Shown here piece after piece: positions 52,692 through 64,000 of a stretch of 64,000 bases of DNA. The number at the start of each line of letters is the position of its first letter. The stretch's first letter is position 1. This DNA is from Climacteris rufus (Eukaryota > Chordata > Aves > Passeriformes > Climacteridae). Made by a program: the position numbers and the translations under genes. A model generated the notes under the pieces. That model worked only from the letters and a program-made list of their open reading frames with translations, did no database searches and was not told where the DNA came from. The stretch covers positions 1,223,893-1,287,892 of the forward strand of contig VZRZ01000466.1 in the NCBI GenBank assembly GCA_013398175.1. The letters run 5' to 3'.

Positions 52692-54439
52692 ATTTACATC
52701 AAAATTGGGGACTGGGTTCAATTCTTATTACTAATGAGATGATGCAAAATAGGTTAAAAATCATCTTGCACTGAATGCAGTGTTCTCATTCTTGTGTTTT
52801 TTCCTTCACATTTGCACAGGAAGCACCTCACAGACTAAAAGCTATAAATATGATGATAAAAACATAAAAAGAAGAAACAAATAGAACAGAGTCAGTACTC
52901 AGAGACAGGTACTGCACTCAATGTCCCCTATTTTTGAGTTGTACTTTTTAAGTTTGACATCTTGTAATATCCACCAGTGCATTCTTTATCTCGTAAATGG
53001 AATGAGAACCATGTTTGAATCCATTTCTTAGAAATTATTTTAAAGCATAAATTAAAATATACTTTTTCTTCAGACTAGCCCACAAAATCTTTTAATTTTG
53101 ATTAAAATGAAAGAGTACTAAATAAACTTTATTCAACCTGGAAGAAAACTGAATTCTATCAAGCCTGATGAGCATATGAGACCTATAACCTTTACTTGTT
53201 CTAATCTCAATTTCTGATTCTGTAAAATATTGTACTTATGAATTCTTATTGATTGTTAACAATGCTTATTTTCAAAGGAGTTTATTTTCAGCATGCCTTT
53301 CAAGGCAGTGCTCTTGCACACCGCAAGGGCATTGAGCACTCTGAAATCCCCAATTGCTTTTTTCTTTCTAGGGCAGTCCTGTAGTGATGTTCTCCAGAAA
53401 AGCTGAAGAGTGGTTTAAAAGAGAGAACATTTTTCTCTGTTGTTGTGGCTTTGATTTTTGTCTGCTCGGTAGAATCACTAATACGCCTTGTTTCACGTGT
53501 GTTTTGAGGAGCCAAACATCAGAGTTCAGATTCCAAGCACAAAAGATTAACACAGAGCATTTCTATTGAACTCTTTCTGTAGGCACCAGGCACAGAAGCA
53601 CAGCAGGACCCTTTGTTCTCAACACTTTTCAGAGCCTGTTTATAGACATGCATCTATAGATGTGTTTCAAAATATCTAGTGCATTCACATCTTTTACTAA
53701 TCTCCCATTTCATGGGAACTATCCTTTTCCTTTCTCCCCAGAGTGAAAAAAGCCCCAACATAATATTTTATAAGCATATAGGTATGTATAAGAACTTATT
53801 ACTAGAGGATAGCAGGGTCTTGCATGAGAATTTAACTAGATTAATCTTCAGTCTTGTACTTCCTCTCTCTAATTGTCCTGTGTGCTATGCAGGACTACAC
53901 AAAGGGATGCCAAGGGACAACTGATGAACCATCACCAGATCTAGAGGTAAAGCCTGTATTCCTCTGTTCTGTTTGTAGAGGGTGCAAGAGTGACTTCACT
54001 TATTGAACTGGAGAAGATCTATAGAGCACTGCCTCAAAACAGAACAGGCAAGTAATTTTTTTTCCTCTCCTACCCACTATTTGGCCTGACATTCAACATA
54101 GACTTTACCCAAAACTTTGAAATAGACAGCTACTTTTATCAATAAAGAATGCTCAGATCACTAGTTGCAGAGTAGATTATAGACTAGCAATCCAAGATCG
54201 AAAGGAAGAAATCAATAAAATAACTTACTACTCTGTACTACTTTCCAATTTAAATCTCTAGCCCAATACAGCTAATTTATCAGAGCATACAGGGTTGTGA
54301 CAGATGAGGCAAAATGCCATCAACTACAGACTTTGTTGACAGACTCATAGCTAGGAATTCTTAGAAAAATAACATCCAAGAAGCAGCAGGAAAATCAAGC
54401 AGTGGCAATTGGATTTCTGTGTCATAGGAAAGATGCCAA
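52692..54439. other. Non-coding unique sequence, no gene seen
   Basis: AT-rich sequence without repeats that I can name. The small overlapping open frames at 53300-53570 on both strands are unrecognised and short. Confidence 0.6.
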
Positions 54440-54700
54440 AGAGAAGTGTCATGGGAGAAACAGGAGATTACAAACTACGTACTCTGCATAATAAAGTCCT
54501 TTTTTTCCCTGGAGTAAGAATGCCAGTGACATATGGTAAATCAACTGTATGGCTTTATTTCTTCTGTCAGTAGAGGTAATATAGGCAAGAAACAGGAAGC
54601 TACAGATAAATATACCACAAGATATCTCTTCTGAGCAAAATCATCAGAAAGAAATGTAGATGTATTATCAAAATAATGAGAGGAATGACTGTCAGTTTGT
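54440..54700. repeat. Old diverged duplicate, copy A
   Basis: Alignable by eye with 56550-56830 in the same orientation. The best block is 54520-54640, where TAGAGGTAATATAGGCAAG aligns with TAGAGGCAACATAGGTAAG and AGAAACAGGAAGCTACAGA with AGAAACAGAAAGCTACAGA. Identity in the core is about 75-80%, falling off outwards with indels. Copy A lacks roughly 25 bp present in copy B near 54640. On the minus strand both copies read a hydrophobic peptide (VYLSVASCFLPILPLL here), but a 2-bp indel breaks the frame and copy A reaches a stop, so coding is unlikely. Identity of the unit is unknown: a diverged repeat family or an old local duplication. Confidence 0.7.
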
Positions 54701-56549
54701 AAAACCTCCCTTCCATCTCTCACACCTGCAGGGGTCTGGGGCAGGAAGAAATTTGCAGAAGTCGGTGGAACAGAAGAACTCTAGTGTCATTGTCAATTGT
54801 TCCCTGACCTTTCTAGTCCTTCTCTCTATTATGTGGGCAAGTCTTTGCAATCCTGTTATCTTCTTCAGTACAGCCAACCTCCTGCCAAGCGAGCTCCAGG
54901 GACAAGGACAGGATCTCTGCCTGAATGCAATAAAGAACAACAGGAAAAGTTTTATGCTGTAGTCTGAGATAATTCATCCAGGAGAAAAAAATCCACTGCT
55001 CTCCCTGATAATGAGGAGCTAGGTCTCTCTCAGTGCCCCAGACTGAACCAACTTGTTTTCTCAAAAAATATTCTCAGAATAGTTCATTTCAGGAGCTACT
55101 TCGCTTAAGTAATACTGACAAGTCCATAAACATTTGGGTCCCTTTATCTTCTCATGTCATATTAAGGGCATGCAACACAAATTCTTTGTGCCACATTACA
55201 AATTGAGAATTGCAATGGGCTTTAAGCCTGATTATGCAGCTCTTACACTGTTTCATGGTATCTGAGCCAGGGGAAAAAATCAGGACATTTCCTGGAATCC
55301 AGGAGAAACCAAGACTGAGTGTCCAGCAGGATGGGCTAATCCTGAGGTGAGCATACTCAAGGTCCTCTGTACAATATGCTAGACCTTCTAAAATGCTGAA
55401 AAAACACAGAGGAGTGATTCCCACAGCTTTGGAAGAGTCTTGGCCTGTCTGTGTGGTACCCTGAAAGGCTGTGGCAGACTGTGCTGTCTTGGCCACTGCC
55501 TGTTCCTGCCAAAGCTTCTCAAAGTGCTCACATCACTCACAGCTTACCAGTACTCCAGGCAGCACCTGGCTGTAACACACAAACAGGATTTAGGAAGCAG
55601 AAAGACTACCTGGATGTTCCCCATTGTTGTTATCCATCTCTGCAAGGTCAGGCAAGCACAGTATGACCTATGGACATTAACTTAGTGCCAGCTGTTCTCT
55701 TATTCCAGGAAAATAATGTTGCTTTAATCTTATTTGCAAGAGTCTGATAAAAGAGAACCATTTATCATCCACTTTAAATGAATAAATCTCATTTAAAAAT
55801 CATTGTGGTGTAGCTTATATGCCATGTATATTGCTAACTTATCACTGCAAAAGCTGACAGGCCGAAAATCAGATGGTCCAGATGCATATGGATATGGGGA
55901 GTAAGACTGAACACCACACTGTCCCTCTGCTTCACTCTGTTCTATGGTGGAGAGGCAGGCTGAAGTCAGAAACAAGCAGAGCAGACAGCAGGATTATTGC
56001 ATATTCCAGTGTCGCAATAACAACAAGAAAGAAGGAGACAGACACCTGTTGAGAGCACAGGAACAAAACTGCTGGTGGACCCCTGCCCATCTTTATTTCA
56101 TATGTGTCTTATAAACCACTGTGGACTGGAGGAGACAAAGGGTCTCCCCTCAATCACACTGGTCAAAGGAAATGTCCATCAAACTTCTGTGCCCAGGAGA
56201 AAGGAATGTAAATAAAAAGATACCCTTACAATAACGTCTGTGTTTGCAGAGAATGTCTGAGAGCTAGTTACAAAAAAATGACAACATCCAGAACTGCAAA
56301 ACTCAGGGCAACATTCCAGTCCTTTGAAAGGAGTTTCAGGCCCCTCCTGAAGCACAAGGGAAAGATGCCTTAGGAACCAAAAGCTCGCTGAAGAAGTCAG
56401 TAGTGTGTCTGAGTCTTTGTCTTGGTGGTGATGGTGAGGTGTCTGTCTGAGAAGCTGAAATGTCACCCCTCTTACAGCCTTGTCCCATTTGTGTACACGG
56501 CTCACAAGCTTTTTAGGAGCTACAGGATCAAAATTACTGGTCAGTTTTT
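54701..56549. other. Sequence between the two diverged duplicates, no gene seen
   Basis: About 1.85 kb. Open frames of up to 114 codons (55152-55496, minus) show no retroviral or other domain, and no reverse-transcriptase, protease or gag motif is visible. A weak third resemblance to the duplicated unit may exist around 55940-55995 (AGAGGCAGGC...AGAAACA...AGACAGCAGGA) but is too short to call. Confidence 0.5.
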
Positions 56550-56830
56550 AAAGTGTCACAGGAGTTTTAAGATTGTTTACATGTAACCTGTTGGACATGT
56601 AAGGATGCCAGTCATCAGTGGCATGTAGTAAGTCAACCATATGATTTTCAATTTCGTGTGTAAATAGAGGCAACATAGGTAAGAAACAGAAAGCTACAGA
56701 CACATAGACAGCAGGACATCTCCTCTGTTCAGCCTTGAAAACGCTGCTGTAAAGCAGCATGTGAAACAGAAATATGTAGCAGGCCCTCAAGACTAATAAA
56801 CCCATGGATTGCTCAATGTAAGGGTTCAGA
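56550..56830. repeat. Old diverged duplicate, copy B
   Basis: Partner of 54440-54700. It carries an extra segment that includes the small perfect hairpin GCTGCT-GTAA-AGCAGC (near 56743-56758), absent from copy A. On the minus strand the shared peptide reads VYVSVAFCFLPMLPLF within a 107-codon frame (56548-56871). Across the aligned block substitutions fall somewhat more often at third positions of this frame, but second-position changes and a frame break in copy A argue against selection as protein. Confidence 0.7.
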
Positions 56831-57261
56831 AGACAGAAAAGCTTGAATTTCCTGTTAGCCAGACACTTCATTGACAGATCACATATTGCTTTCAGACTTG
56901 GTAGAAATAAGACAATAAAATACGACCTGTGACGCCCCCAGAGACCTTTCCTGAGAAAAATGATGAAAAGGACTAAAATTGCTTGAGTTCCTAGTGACTT
57001 GTGTTCTATGTGGCCTGACCCTCCCTCATTTTATCTTTCGTGCACACACAAGCACAGGGTGGTTGAATTTGGCATGTGTAAGTACATGACACCAGCAAGT
57101 GTGTGTACAGGCACTCTCTGTGTAAAGGAAATGAGACAAACAAGAATGCCAGGACATCAAAATGTCCATACAAGTATTATGTATTCCTGTTTTGACCATT
57201 ACACTTATTAAGACTGCAAATAATCCTGTGTACAGAAACATCTATGAAATATTATAACAAC

Positions 57262-57284
57262 AAAAAAAAAAAAAAAAAAAAAAA
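57262..57284 (+). repeat. Poly-A run (A23)
   Basis: The longest homopolymer in the window, preceded by ATAACAAC and followed by GCCCCAAAACC. It resembles the tail of a retroposed sequence, but nothing upstream is recognisable as a processed transcript, and no matching target-site repeat was found by eye. Confidence 0.95.
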
Positions 57285-60032
57285 GCCCCAAAACCATTGA
57301 GGATCTGAGAAATCCAAGAACAGTCTGTGAAGTCTTTTGAACCAAATGCAAAAACTACCATTGCCTCATGAAAGGCCTCTGTGTCATTGTGTATTTCTCC
57401 CTACTGAGGAAACTAGTGGAGAATGTTTAATGCTGTATTTATCTGTCTGTAAGATGGGAATTCTGTGCAATGAATAGTTACCAGATAAACCAAAGGAGGT
57501 TTGTAATGTTAGAAGAAAGAGCTCTGGGAAGGAGATAAGAAAGGAACATTCTTTTACAGCAGGAATGCTGGTCTAGCTCCAGGAAGGTCTGGGGTTAAAG
57601 AGGAGCCAAACTGGGAAGATTCATTGTCTTGGGAGACCAGAGACAAGGTACAAAAAGCAATTCTGGACCATTCCAGAGGGACTGATCCCAGAATCCAAAG
57701 GATATTTCAGAGTAGTAAGAAAATTGAGGCATAGAGACATATCCAGGATTTATTGTTTTCTGGCTCTTTTCTTTCCCCCCATGCAATTAAGGGCACTGTC
57801 ACTTCTAAAAGGCATACACATAGCACCTGCCCTAGCCTCCCTGAGGAGTTCTAGCCCAAAGTACACATGTAGTTGATATTGTGAGAAAGGGTGCTAAACA
57901 TACACAAATGCCTGGAGACGTGGCCAGTTTAGACCCAAGCCAGGAAGGCATCAAATGCATAAGGGAAGAAACAGCACTGCCATCCACTTGTACAAACAGA
58001 AATTTCTAGCAGATGAGCTCAACAAAATAGGGTCCAGCACCTCAGTTTGCCAAGTGTCAGTACTGCAAAGACTTGATTAGACAAATCATTAGGCACATAT
58101 TTCCAAAGTAAAGATGCTCTGGATTATGCAACTATACAGTTAACCAAGACTCAGAAACACTCTTAATTAACTTTCAAGGACATTGCATGTGCTTGAACTG
58201 TTTAACAATCCCTCCTATTCAAATTCTGGCATTAATATTTTCTGTAAGTGTTACGAGAATATTAAGAACAAAACAAAATTATGCAAATGTGTCTCTGTGT
58301 CTTCCTATCAGGTATCTGTGTAACTGATTTCCATTATATGGTGGAAACTATACAATTTCTTTTTTTTGTTGTTATTACTGCTCCTGCAAGTTATTTTGCT
58401 CTTCAACAAATATCTGCACTGTCCCATACAACGCAGCATTCTAAAAATCTAGGGCACCAAGGCATGCAGCCACTCTAATTTTACACACAAATATAGCATG
58501 TAACACAGATATACTTTCAGCTCTGTTTTCTTGGGTGTTTCGTCTTGCTCTGTGCCAGTGACAACTAAGTTTCTGAGTTCACACCAAATAAAATGCTTGT
58601 CAGTAAAAGTGAGGTTTTTCTGAGTGCATGCAGCACAATGGGTACAAACTCTCAGCACAGGAGCCACTCAGGTTTAATTGCCTCTGCAGACACTGCACAA
58701 AGCAGGAGGCAGCCTTCTCCACACAAACCACAAAAGATGTGCTGTTAGTGCACACTGGAGTCATCTCACAGAGACAGCATGGCACACCTACAGCACTCTG
58801 TACTCATAATCTTCACACGAACTAATCATAATGGTAATCTCTAAGAGACCATGTACAGACTAGGAAGAAGAGAAATTACATGACAGCAGATTGTCCACAA
58901 TCTAGACAAGGACAGATCCGTAGAGTACAGCTTGAAAGATCTGCTGTACAACTTCTACTAATCTACTTATGGCAAGTTAAATAGCTGTTAGCAAATCTCT
59001 AAAGAAAAGTTGACCAAAAATAATTTTTTTAAAAGCAGGATAGGGATTTCTTTATAGCCCACACACATAATCTCAAAAAACCTCAAAACTATAGATTCAA
59101 GGCATAAGACAAAAAAGCGGCAGTATGTTTTCCTTTGTCTTCCTTTCCTTTAAAATGGGATGAATGTTATTAATTTCCTTATTATCTTCACTGTTTGAAT
59201 CTAAGTTCACAAACAGCACTTCAGAGAAAAGGTCAAGGTCATGCTGCACCTTATTGTTATGGGAACAGCACACAGGGTCAGGACTCGTGTCTTGTTGGGA
59301 TTTTACTTTCTCATTGCAAGGTCCCTGTTACCACGGCTTCCCATAGCATAATGCTTCATAAAGAAACTACTGGAATGACTGCACACTAAAATCAATATTA
59401 TTTTCCTCACCACTGATAGAGACGTTGAAGTAGATTTCATAGAACTAATTGATTGGAGGGAATGTGGAGCAGTAAAGATTAGAAAGCAAAAAATTTATAA
59501 AGTGCCAAAATCTTGGCATGTGCAGGAAGATCATTAACTACTCCAGACTGCCCAGACTAATCAAAAACCGAGGTCACAAATGCAACAAAAGGTAGAACAA
59601 GAAGTGCTCAGGCACCCCAGCCCACTGCACAAGCTGTGAAGACACAGTAACAAATAGTTTTGCTGTTATTTTGTCTTTAGTTTTAATTAGTAACTTTTTA
59701 CTGTTATCATGCAAAAGGAGTGGAACTTTTACCAGATGCAAGTTTAAAGTTTAAGAACCTGAAAGACTTAGAAGACCAATGGAAAAGAAATACCTCTTTC
59801 ATTAAATCTTTCTTAGGTGATCTTTTAATAATGTATTCAATTTCTGCATGCTGCTGAAAACTGGCAATTAGGCAATTTTAGATATGAACAGATAAAAATG
59901 GGGTTGTCATGATGCCAAGCAGCACTGACACTGAGAACACAAATACCAGCATAACAAGCTTTATAGTTCTGTTATTCTCATTAATATTCCACACAGTCTT
60001 TCTGGTCTATTGCACCTAGGCATGCAGGTCAG

Positions 60033-60054
60033 TTTTACATGATCATGTGTAAAA
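60033..60054. repeat. Inverted repeat with palindromic centre
   Basis: TTTTACA (60033-60039) and TGTAAAA (60048-60054) are exact complements; the 8-nt centre itself holds the palindrome TGATCA. Confidence 0.7.
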
Positions 60055-62143
60055 TGAGAAAGAGTAGTTATAAATCAAAACCATAATAGTTTACAAGTGT
60101 TTGGCTGAAAGGCAGAAATGCTTTTCTTCTTCTGAGCAAGACCATTTAAATGAGCTCCAGATTTTTCTACACTCTAAATATAAACTCCTCTGCTCCCAAT
60201 TCTTAGTTTTAATAAACCTGTACTGTAGGAGAAAGCAAGCATTCATGTGAAAGAAAAAAAAATAAAATCTAAAGTGATGAACTAGAGCTCCGAAACCAGA
60301 AATTTGCAGCAGTTTTTGCAGATGTGCTCAGCTAAGCAAGGCTGTGTGTGAATATGTGAGTTATTTTTGTTCAGACACATCAGCAAGGCTAAGCAGCTCT
60401 TGGTGAGTTTGTACCCCAAGGTTACTATATTGCTTCCAGTAGCCCTAGTAACTCGTGATCCCATAGACATATCCTTATGATACCCTCAGTGATCTCATTG
60501 CAGTGTTGCCTCATTCTATGAATTAAATAATATTCAGGCTGCTGTGCCTCAGGCCTGCACTACACCACTTGGCTTGTTCTGGAAGTCAGAAACTGAAAAG
60601 TGAAATAGTCCCTTATTGTAAATGGGCAAGTTTTCCTTTTATAAATAAGACTCTTTTCTTTTGCTGGGATTACCTTATTCAGGTGCCAGATGGTTTACAT
60701 CACTACACAGCAAGGGAAAGATCTAAATATTGGGGGAGACAAGGCAGCACTCAGGCAGGATACAGCAGTGATCCAAAAAGATTGACAGCCACTGTGCTAA
60801 ACCATGTTCCAATCAGTACAGAGAGACAAAAACTAAGTAAAATACAGATGCCACTTAGCCTCAAGGCAATGTCTTCAGAAAAGATCTCCCCCTAAGAAGA
60901 AAATGTTGAAAACACAACTAGTTCAAACCCATCACAAAAATCAGGTGGAAGAAAGAAGTTTTATATAAGAATAACCAAAAGGACAGGAATAATTTGGGCT
61001 CTGAGCCTGCACTCTGTTCCCTGTGCTTAAGCCTTTAAGTGAGCACAGCCCTCAAAAAGAAATGGCACTCCCCAAAGACAGGGGTCTTCCCACGTGACTG
61101 TAAGATTGAAAAGAATTATGATAAAATGCATGCAATCCAAAATTTAGGATACTGGGAAAGCAAACTGTCGATTTTGAGAGGGGAGAGGAGCTGCCTGTTT
61201 CCTTCTAACTCACACGGTTTACAGGATGATCCATGGCTAAGGAACCTAACGTAATTAGGGGACTGAATAACCTAGTAACAAATGCATCTTAAATGGAGTT
61301 GAATGCAGAATAATGGAAGGAAGAGGATGAACTCCTTGTATGCTCTGATGGCTTGTGCCCATAATCATTTAGAAAAAAAATTAGATGTCTTTCTGAAGAG
61401 CACAATGTTCAATTGCAGTATAAAAACCACAAATAACTTTTTAATCTTCATTTAGAAACAGCTAACGAGCAATCTGGAAAGTATCAAAGTGCCATTATGT
61501 GAAATCAACAGCACAATCACATTTCTGTCCTGGTCATCCAATCTCATGAAAGCCAAAGCACAAATAGTACAGGAAAGGGAAGGGCAATAAAAACAATTAA
61601 AGACACAGAAATATTTTCATACTGGAACAGATTGAAAACAAAGAGAAAGCAATATTATCGTTTTTATTTTAAAAGAAAAAAAAACTGGAAATATGACATA
61701 TGTATGAAATAAATAATGCATAGACAAGTGCAACAGCTGGATCCTAGTTAATAAGGAAACATACTAGAACAGAAGAGATTTTTAAAACTAATAAAGCACA
61801 TGAAATGCAGTTCCACAAGACACTATTGAAATAAAGATTTCATTAGGATTAAAAAGAAGCTACCTGAAATAAATACATTTCAGTAACACCAATCTGCTTG
61901 CTTTCAGATATCAGTGTGTGTTGGCATATAACTGCAAATCTTCCCATGAAAGATAAGATTCCAATCTTTCTCTAAAAGATGTGGTGTTGGCTACTGCTGT
62001 TCTTAGGCAATGCAGGTCTAGATGGATATTGAGACAGAAGAAATACAGCAATCCCAGTGTTACTTGGGAAACCAAATAGCATAATGTGTCCACTAACAAA
62101 TTAGTCAATAAGCACTTTGGAAATTAACCATTTACTTCAGGTT

Positions 62144-62176
62144 AAAAAACAAATAAACAAACAAACAAACAAAAAA
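62144..62176 (+). repeat. (AAAC)n microsatellite in an A-rich region
   Basis: Four clean AAAC units flanked by A runs. A-rich, C-interrupted sequence continues loosely to about 62275 (for example ACCAAAACAAAAACATAAAA). Confidence 0.9.
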
Positions 62177-62984
62177 TCTTCGCAAAATCCCAGTGAGTTG
62201 TTTGTCAGAAAAGGAAATAAACCAAAACAAAAACATAAAAGCCCCACAATCAAACAAACCAAGAAACCTCAAAGAAAGTATGGGGAGTGTGATTCATATC
62301 ATTTAAGTCTTCTTGCTTTGAATTGCTTAGCACAAATAACGTTTGCCAGTATGTTCAAGACCTACAAAACTTCTGAAAAAGATGATTTATAATAACTCCT
62401 CTAACTACAGTGCTGTAACTAATTATTAAGAGGCTAATACTTTCTCATGCCTCCCCAGCCAAGCTTAGCCGTTGATCTCACCTCTAACTGAGCTACTAAT
62501 TCAGGTAGTGAAGCACATGCTCAAGGCATTCAACTTTTTATAAAGATCAGAACAAGGTTTAATGATTCCAGTTTTTCTACTCCCTTCAGCTCGATGTAGA
62601 ATGTTTCACACAGTATAATTGAAATAAATGAGATATTAAACCCTAAAAGTCAAGGTACACATAATTACACAGTAATCACTGTTCACTTCAGCTACCTGCT
62701 AGGACATCGTCTTACAAGTCTCAAAAGACACATCATTTTAAGTGACTCATTTCTGTCTGCCCTTTATTTACAAATTACTAGCACTATTGAAGTTTGTCTA
62801 CTTTGATTAGTCCACAGGCACCACCTAATAGAGAGGTTTGAGCTTCCCAAGCTCGTTTGACAGAGGTTCACAGATCAGACTCAAACCAAGGACTCCGAGA
62901 TAAAATGCACTAAAGCCATCTACTGGAAAATCAATATCTCAGATGTAATGAGTTGTAAGACAAGTAAATTAGAGTACAGATTAC

Positions 62985-63105
62985 TCTGTCAATTGGAACA
63001 CATAACTTTCCTCTGTAATTAAGTATTTCATATGTGAAACACTGCATTTGGCACTCGCTGCTTTGTCTAATTACTGTACATTTTATTTTAAATTAACAAG
63101 AAACT
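62985..63105. promoter_or_regulatory. Homeodomain-site-rich AT stretch, possible conserved element
   Basis: Contains TAATTAAG, TAATTAC and AAATTAAC within about 100 bp, together with TTTCATATGTGAAA, a 14-bp palindrome built around the E-box CATATG. The mix of sites resembles developmental enhancers near homeobox targets. Without an alignment to another bird this is only a suggestion. Confidence 0.2.
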
Positions 63106-63590
63106 TCCTAAAATACCTTGGCTTCCAACTCCAAAGGTGCATGAGCCAAAAGAGGCTCTGGAGTAATGAGAAAGATTTCCTGCCCTAGCAGGAGCTGGCA
63201 TTGGAAATAAAGTGTGCTGTATAATTAACGTGCCTGTCCTTTCTCACTTCAGCCCTGCTACTGTTATGAAAACAGTTACTTTTAGAATAGTTCTAATCAT
63301 CACTTATCCAAACCACAGAAACAGTGTGAATATGGAAGGCAACATGAAAAATTATAGCTCAAATCCATAACCCAAAGGAAATATTTTTGTTTAGAAGTCC
63401 AGCTAAGAAGAATACACAATTCCTTCACTTTCTTCTTAAAACATCCATTGATTAAGAGCATGTAAATCCTGTTTCAGTTTGCAGATGGTTGAGGCACCGA
63501 AAATCTGTTACACCTGTACTTACACAGGACTATGCTGGGTGCTCAGGACATGCACAGGCAAGGATATCAGCTTTGGAGGAGGAAGATCTT

Positions 63591-63609
63591 GGGGTGGGGT
63601 GGGATGGGG
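63591..63609 (+). other. Intramolecular G-quadruplex motif
   Basis: GGGGTGGGGTGGGATGGGG has four G runs of three or more separated by loops of one, one and two bases. Very short loops are the configuration known to give the most stable quadruplexes. It stands out in AT-rich surroundings. No promoter or transcript feature is visible next to it. Confidence 0.85.
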
Positions 63610-64000
63610 TCCTGGACAAACAGAGAATACTCTGAACACTTGAGAAGCCTATACTATAGCCAGAGCTTACATACAGTTGAAGATAAAGGAAGAGTTTGGA
63701 GTTTGTCCATGTTACAACAGAAGCATGAAGGACCAGCAATAATGTGAGACTGAGGGCTCTTGTGTTGTGCAAATCTCTGTTCTCAGAAAGGATATGGTAT
63801 CCCAAGAGCTGGTCTGCAGACCTGTGGATATGAGTAGTGCCTGGACTCTTAGGTTCAAGAGTGTGAAAGCTTTCAGCTATCTCTAATCAGCTTTAAACAC
63901 AGAAGACTGAGATGCGATGTTGGCATTTGAACAGATTTGAGACTTAGGTCTGTTTTAAAAGAAAGGCCTAGGAGACTGCAGATGCATGGTTGTGGAGGGC
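63610..64000. other. Terminal non-coding sequence, no gene seen
   Basis: Short frames on both strands (63530-63805) overlap each other and the quadruplex and look like chance. The sequence runs off the end of the window without a recognisable feature. Confidence 0.55.

Larger units (their letters stand above)
56872..63590. other. Non-coding unique sequence, no gene seen
   Basis: No gene supported; open frames are at most 108 codons (60569-60895, plus) and unrecognised. It contains the A23 run, a short hairpin at 60033-60054, the A-rich tract at 62.1-62.3 kb and a small hairpin GAGCTT-CCC-AAGCTC at 62840-62854. Confidence 0.65.

Noticed and set aside
54440..56871. A duplicated coding exon on the minus strand, from the shared hydrophobic peptide
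   Set aside because: Third-position bias is slight, a 2-bp indel shifts the frame in copy A, and copy A meets a stop shortly afterwards. A non-coding duplicate explains the data.
57140..57284. Processed pseudogene ending in the A23 run
   Set aside because: No recognisable transcript sequence and no target-site duplication upstream of the poly-A.
62820..62930. tRNA-derived SINE or tRNA-like fold around the hairpin at 62840-62854
   Set aside because: No B-box (GGTTCGANTCC) and no complete cloverleaf can be drawn.
1..64000. CRISPR arrays, operons, toxin-antitoxin or phage-type systems
   Set aside because: The DNA is vertebrate nuclear: CR1 elements are present, coding density is essentially nil, and there are no regularly spaced repeats.

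Overview
This window is vertebrate nuclear DNA, most probably from a bird. The main evidence is two 3'-end fragments of CR1 LINEs. The clearer one lies at 10020-10211 and ends in the octamer-type tail ATTCTATG-ATTCTATG; a more decayed one lies at 18821-18875. Other repeats are sparse, the sequence is A+T-rich (roughly 60% by eye), and no CpG island is visible. That fits a bird macrochromosome better than a crocodilian or turtle, though these also carry CR1. No bacterial, phage or plasmid features are present: no operons, no ribosome-binding sites and no long ORFs.

I find no protein-coding gene that I can support. The longest open frames are about 100-150 codons. Several of the longest (12121-12576, 20163-20582 and 38699-39133, all on the minus strand) only reach that length by starting at TTG. 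They lie in locally GC-richer patches where stop codons are rarer, and none reads as a protein family I recognise. The window is therefore best described as intergenic sequence or part of a very large intron. One stretch (26462-26781, minus) looks mildly protein-like across two overlapping frames and is recorded as a weak candidate for a broken or diverged exon.

Layout: 1-10 kb is unique AT-rich sequence with a poly-T run, several short inverted repeats, a 3 x 15 bp minisatellite and a cluster of three TAATTAG sites. 10-19 kb holds the two CR1 tails, several poly-A runs and a GC-richer patch at 12.1-12.5 kb. 19-38 kb is unremarkable apart from small hairpins, purine tracts and half of a shared 25-mer. 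38.7-38.9 kb is a clear GC-rich anomaly. 42.6-42.8 kb is extremely AT-rich. 52389-52691 holds a 150-152 bp near-perfect tandem duplication split by a single N at 52541, almost certainly an assembly artefact from two haplotypes. 54.4-56.9 kb contains two old, diverged copies of a roughly 250 bp segment about 2.1 kb apart in the same orientation. The window closes with an A-rich (AAAC)n tract, a homeodomain-site-rich stretch near 63.0 kb and a strong G-quadruplex motif at 63591-63609.

I did not find an undescribed multi-gene system here. The observations most worth checking are the assembly duplication at the N, the diverged duplicate pair at 54/56 kb, the shared 25-mer at 35.1/44.5 kb, the mutually exclusive hairpins at 8.33-8.42 kb, the G-quadruplex, and the candidate exon remnant at 26.5-26.8 kb.
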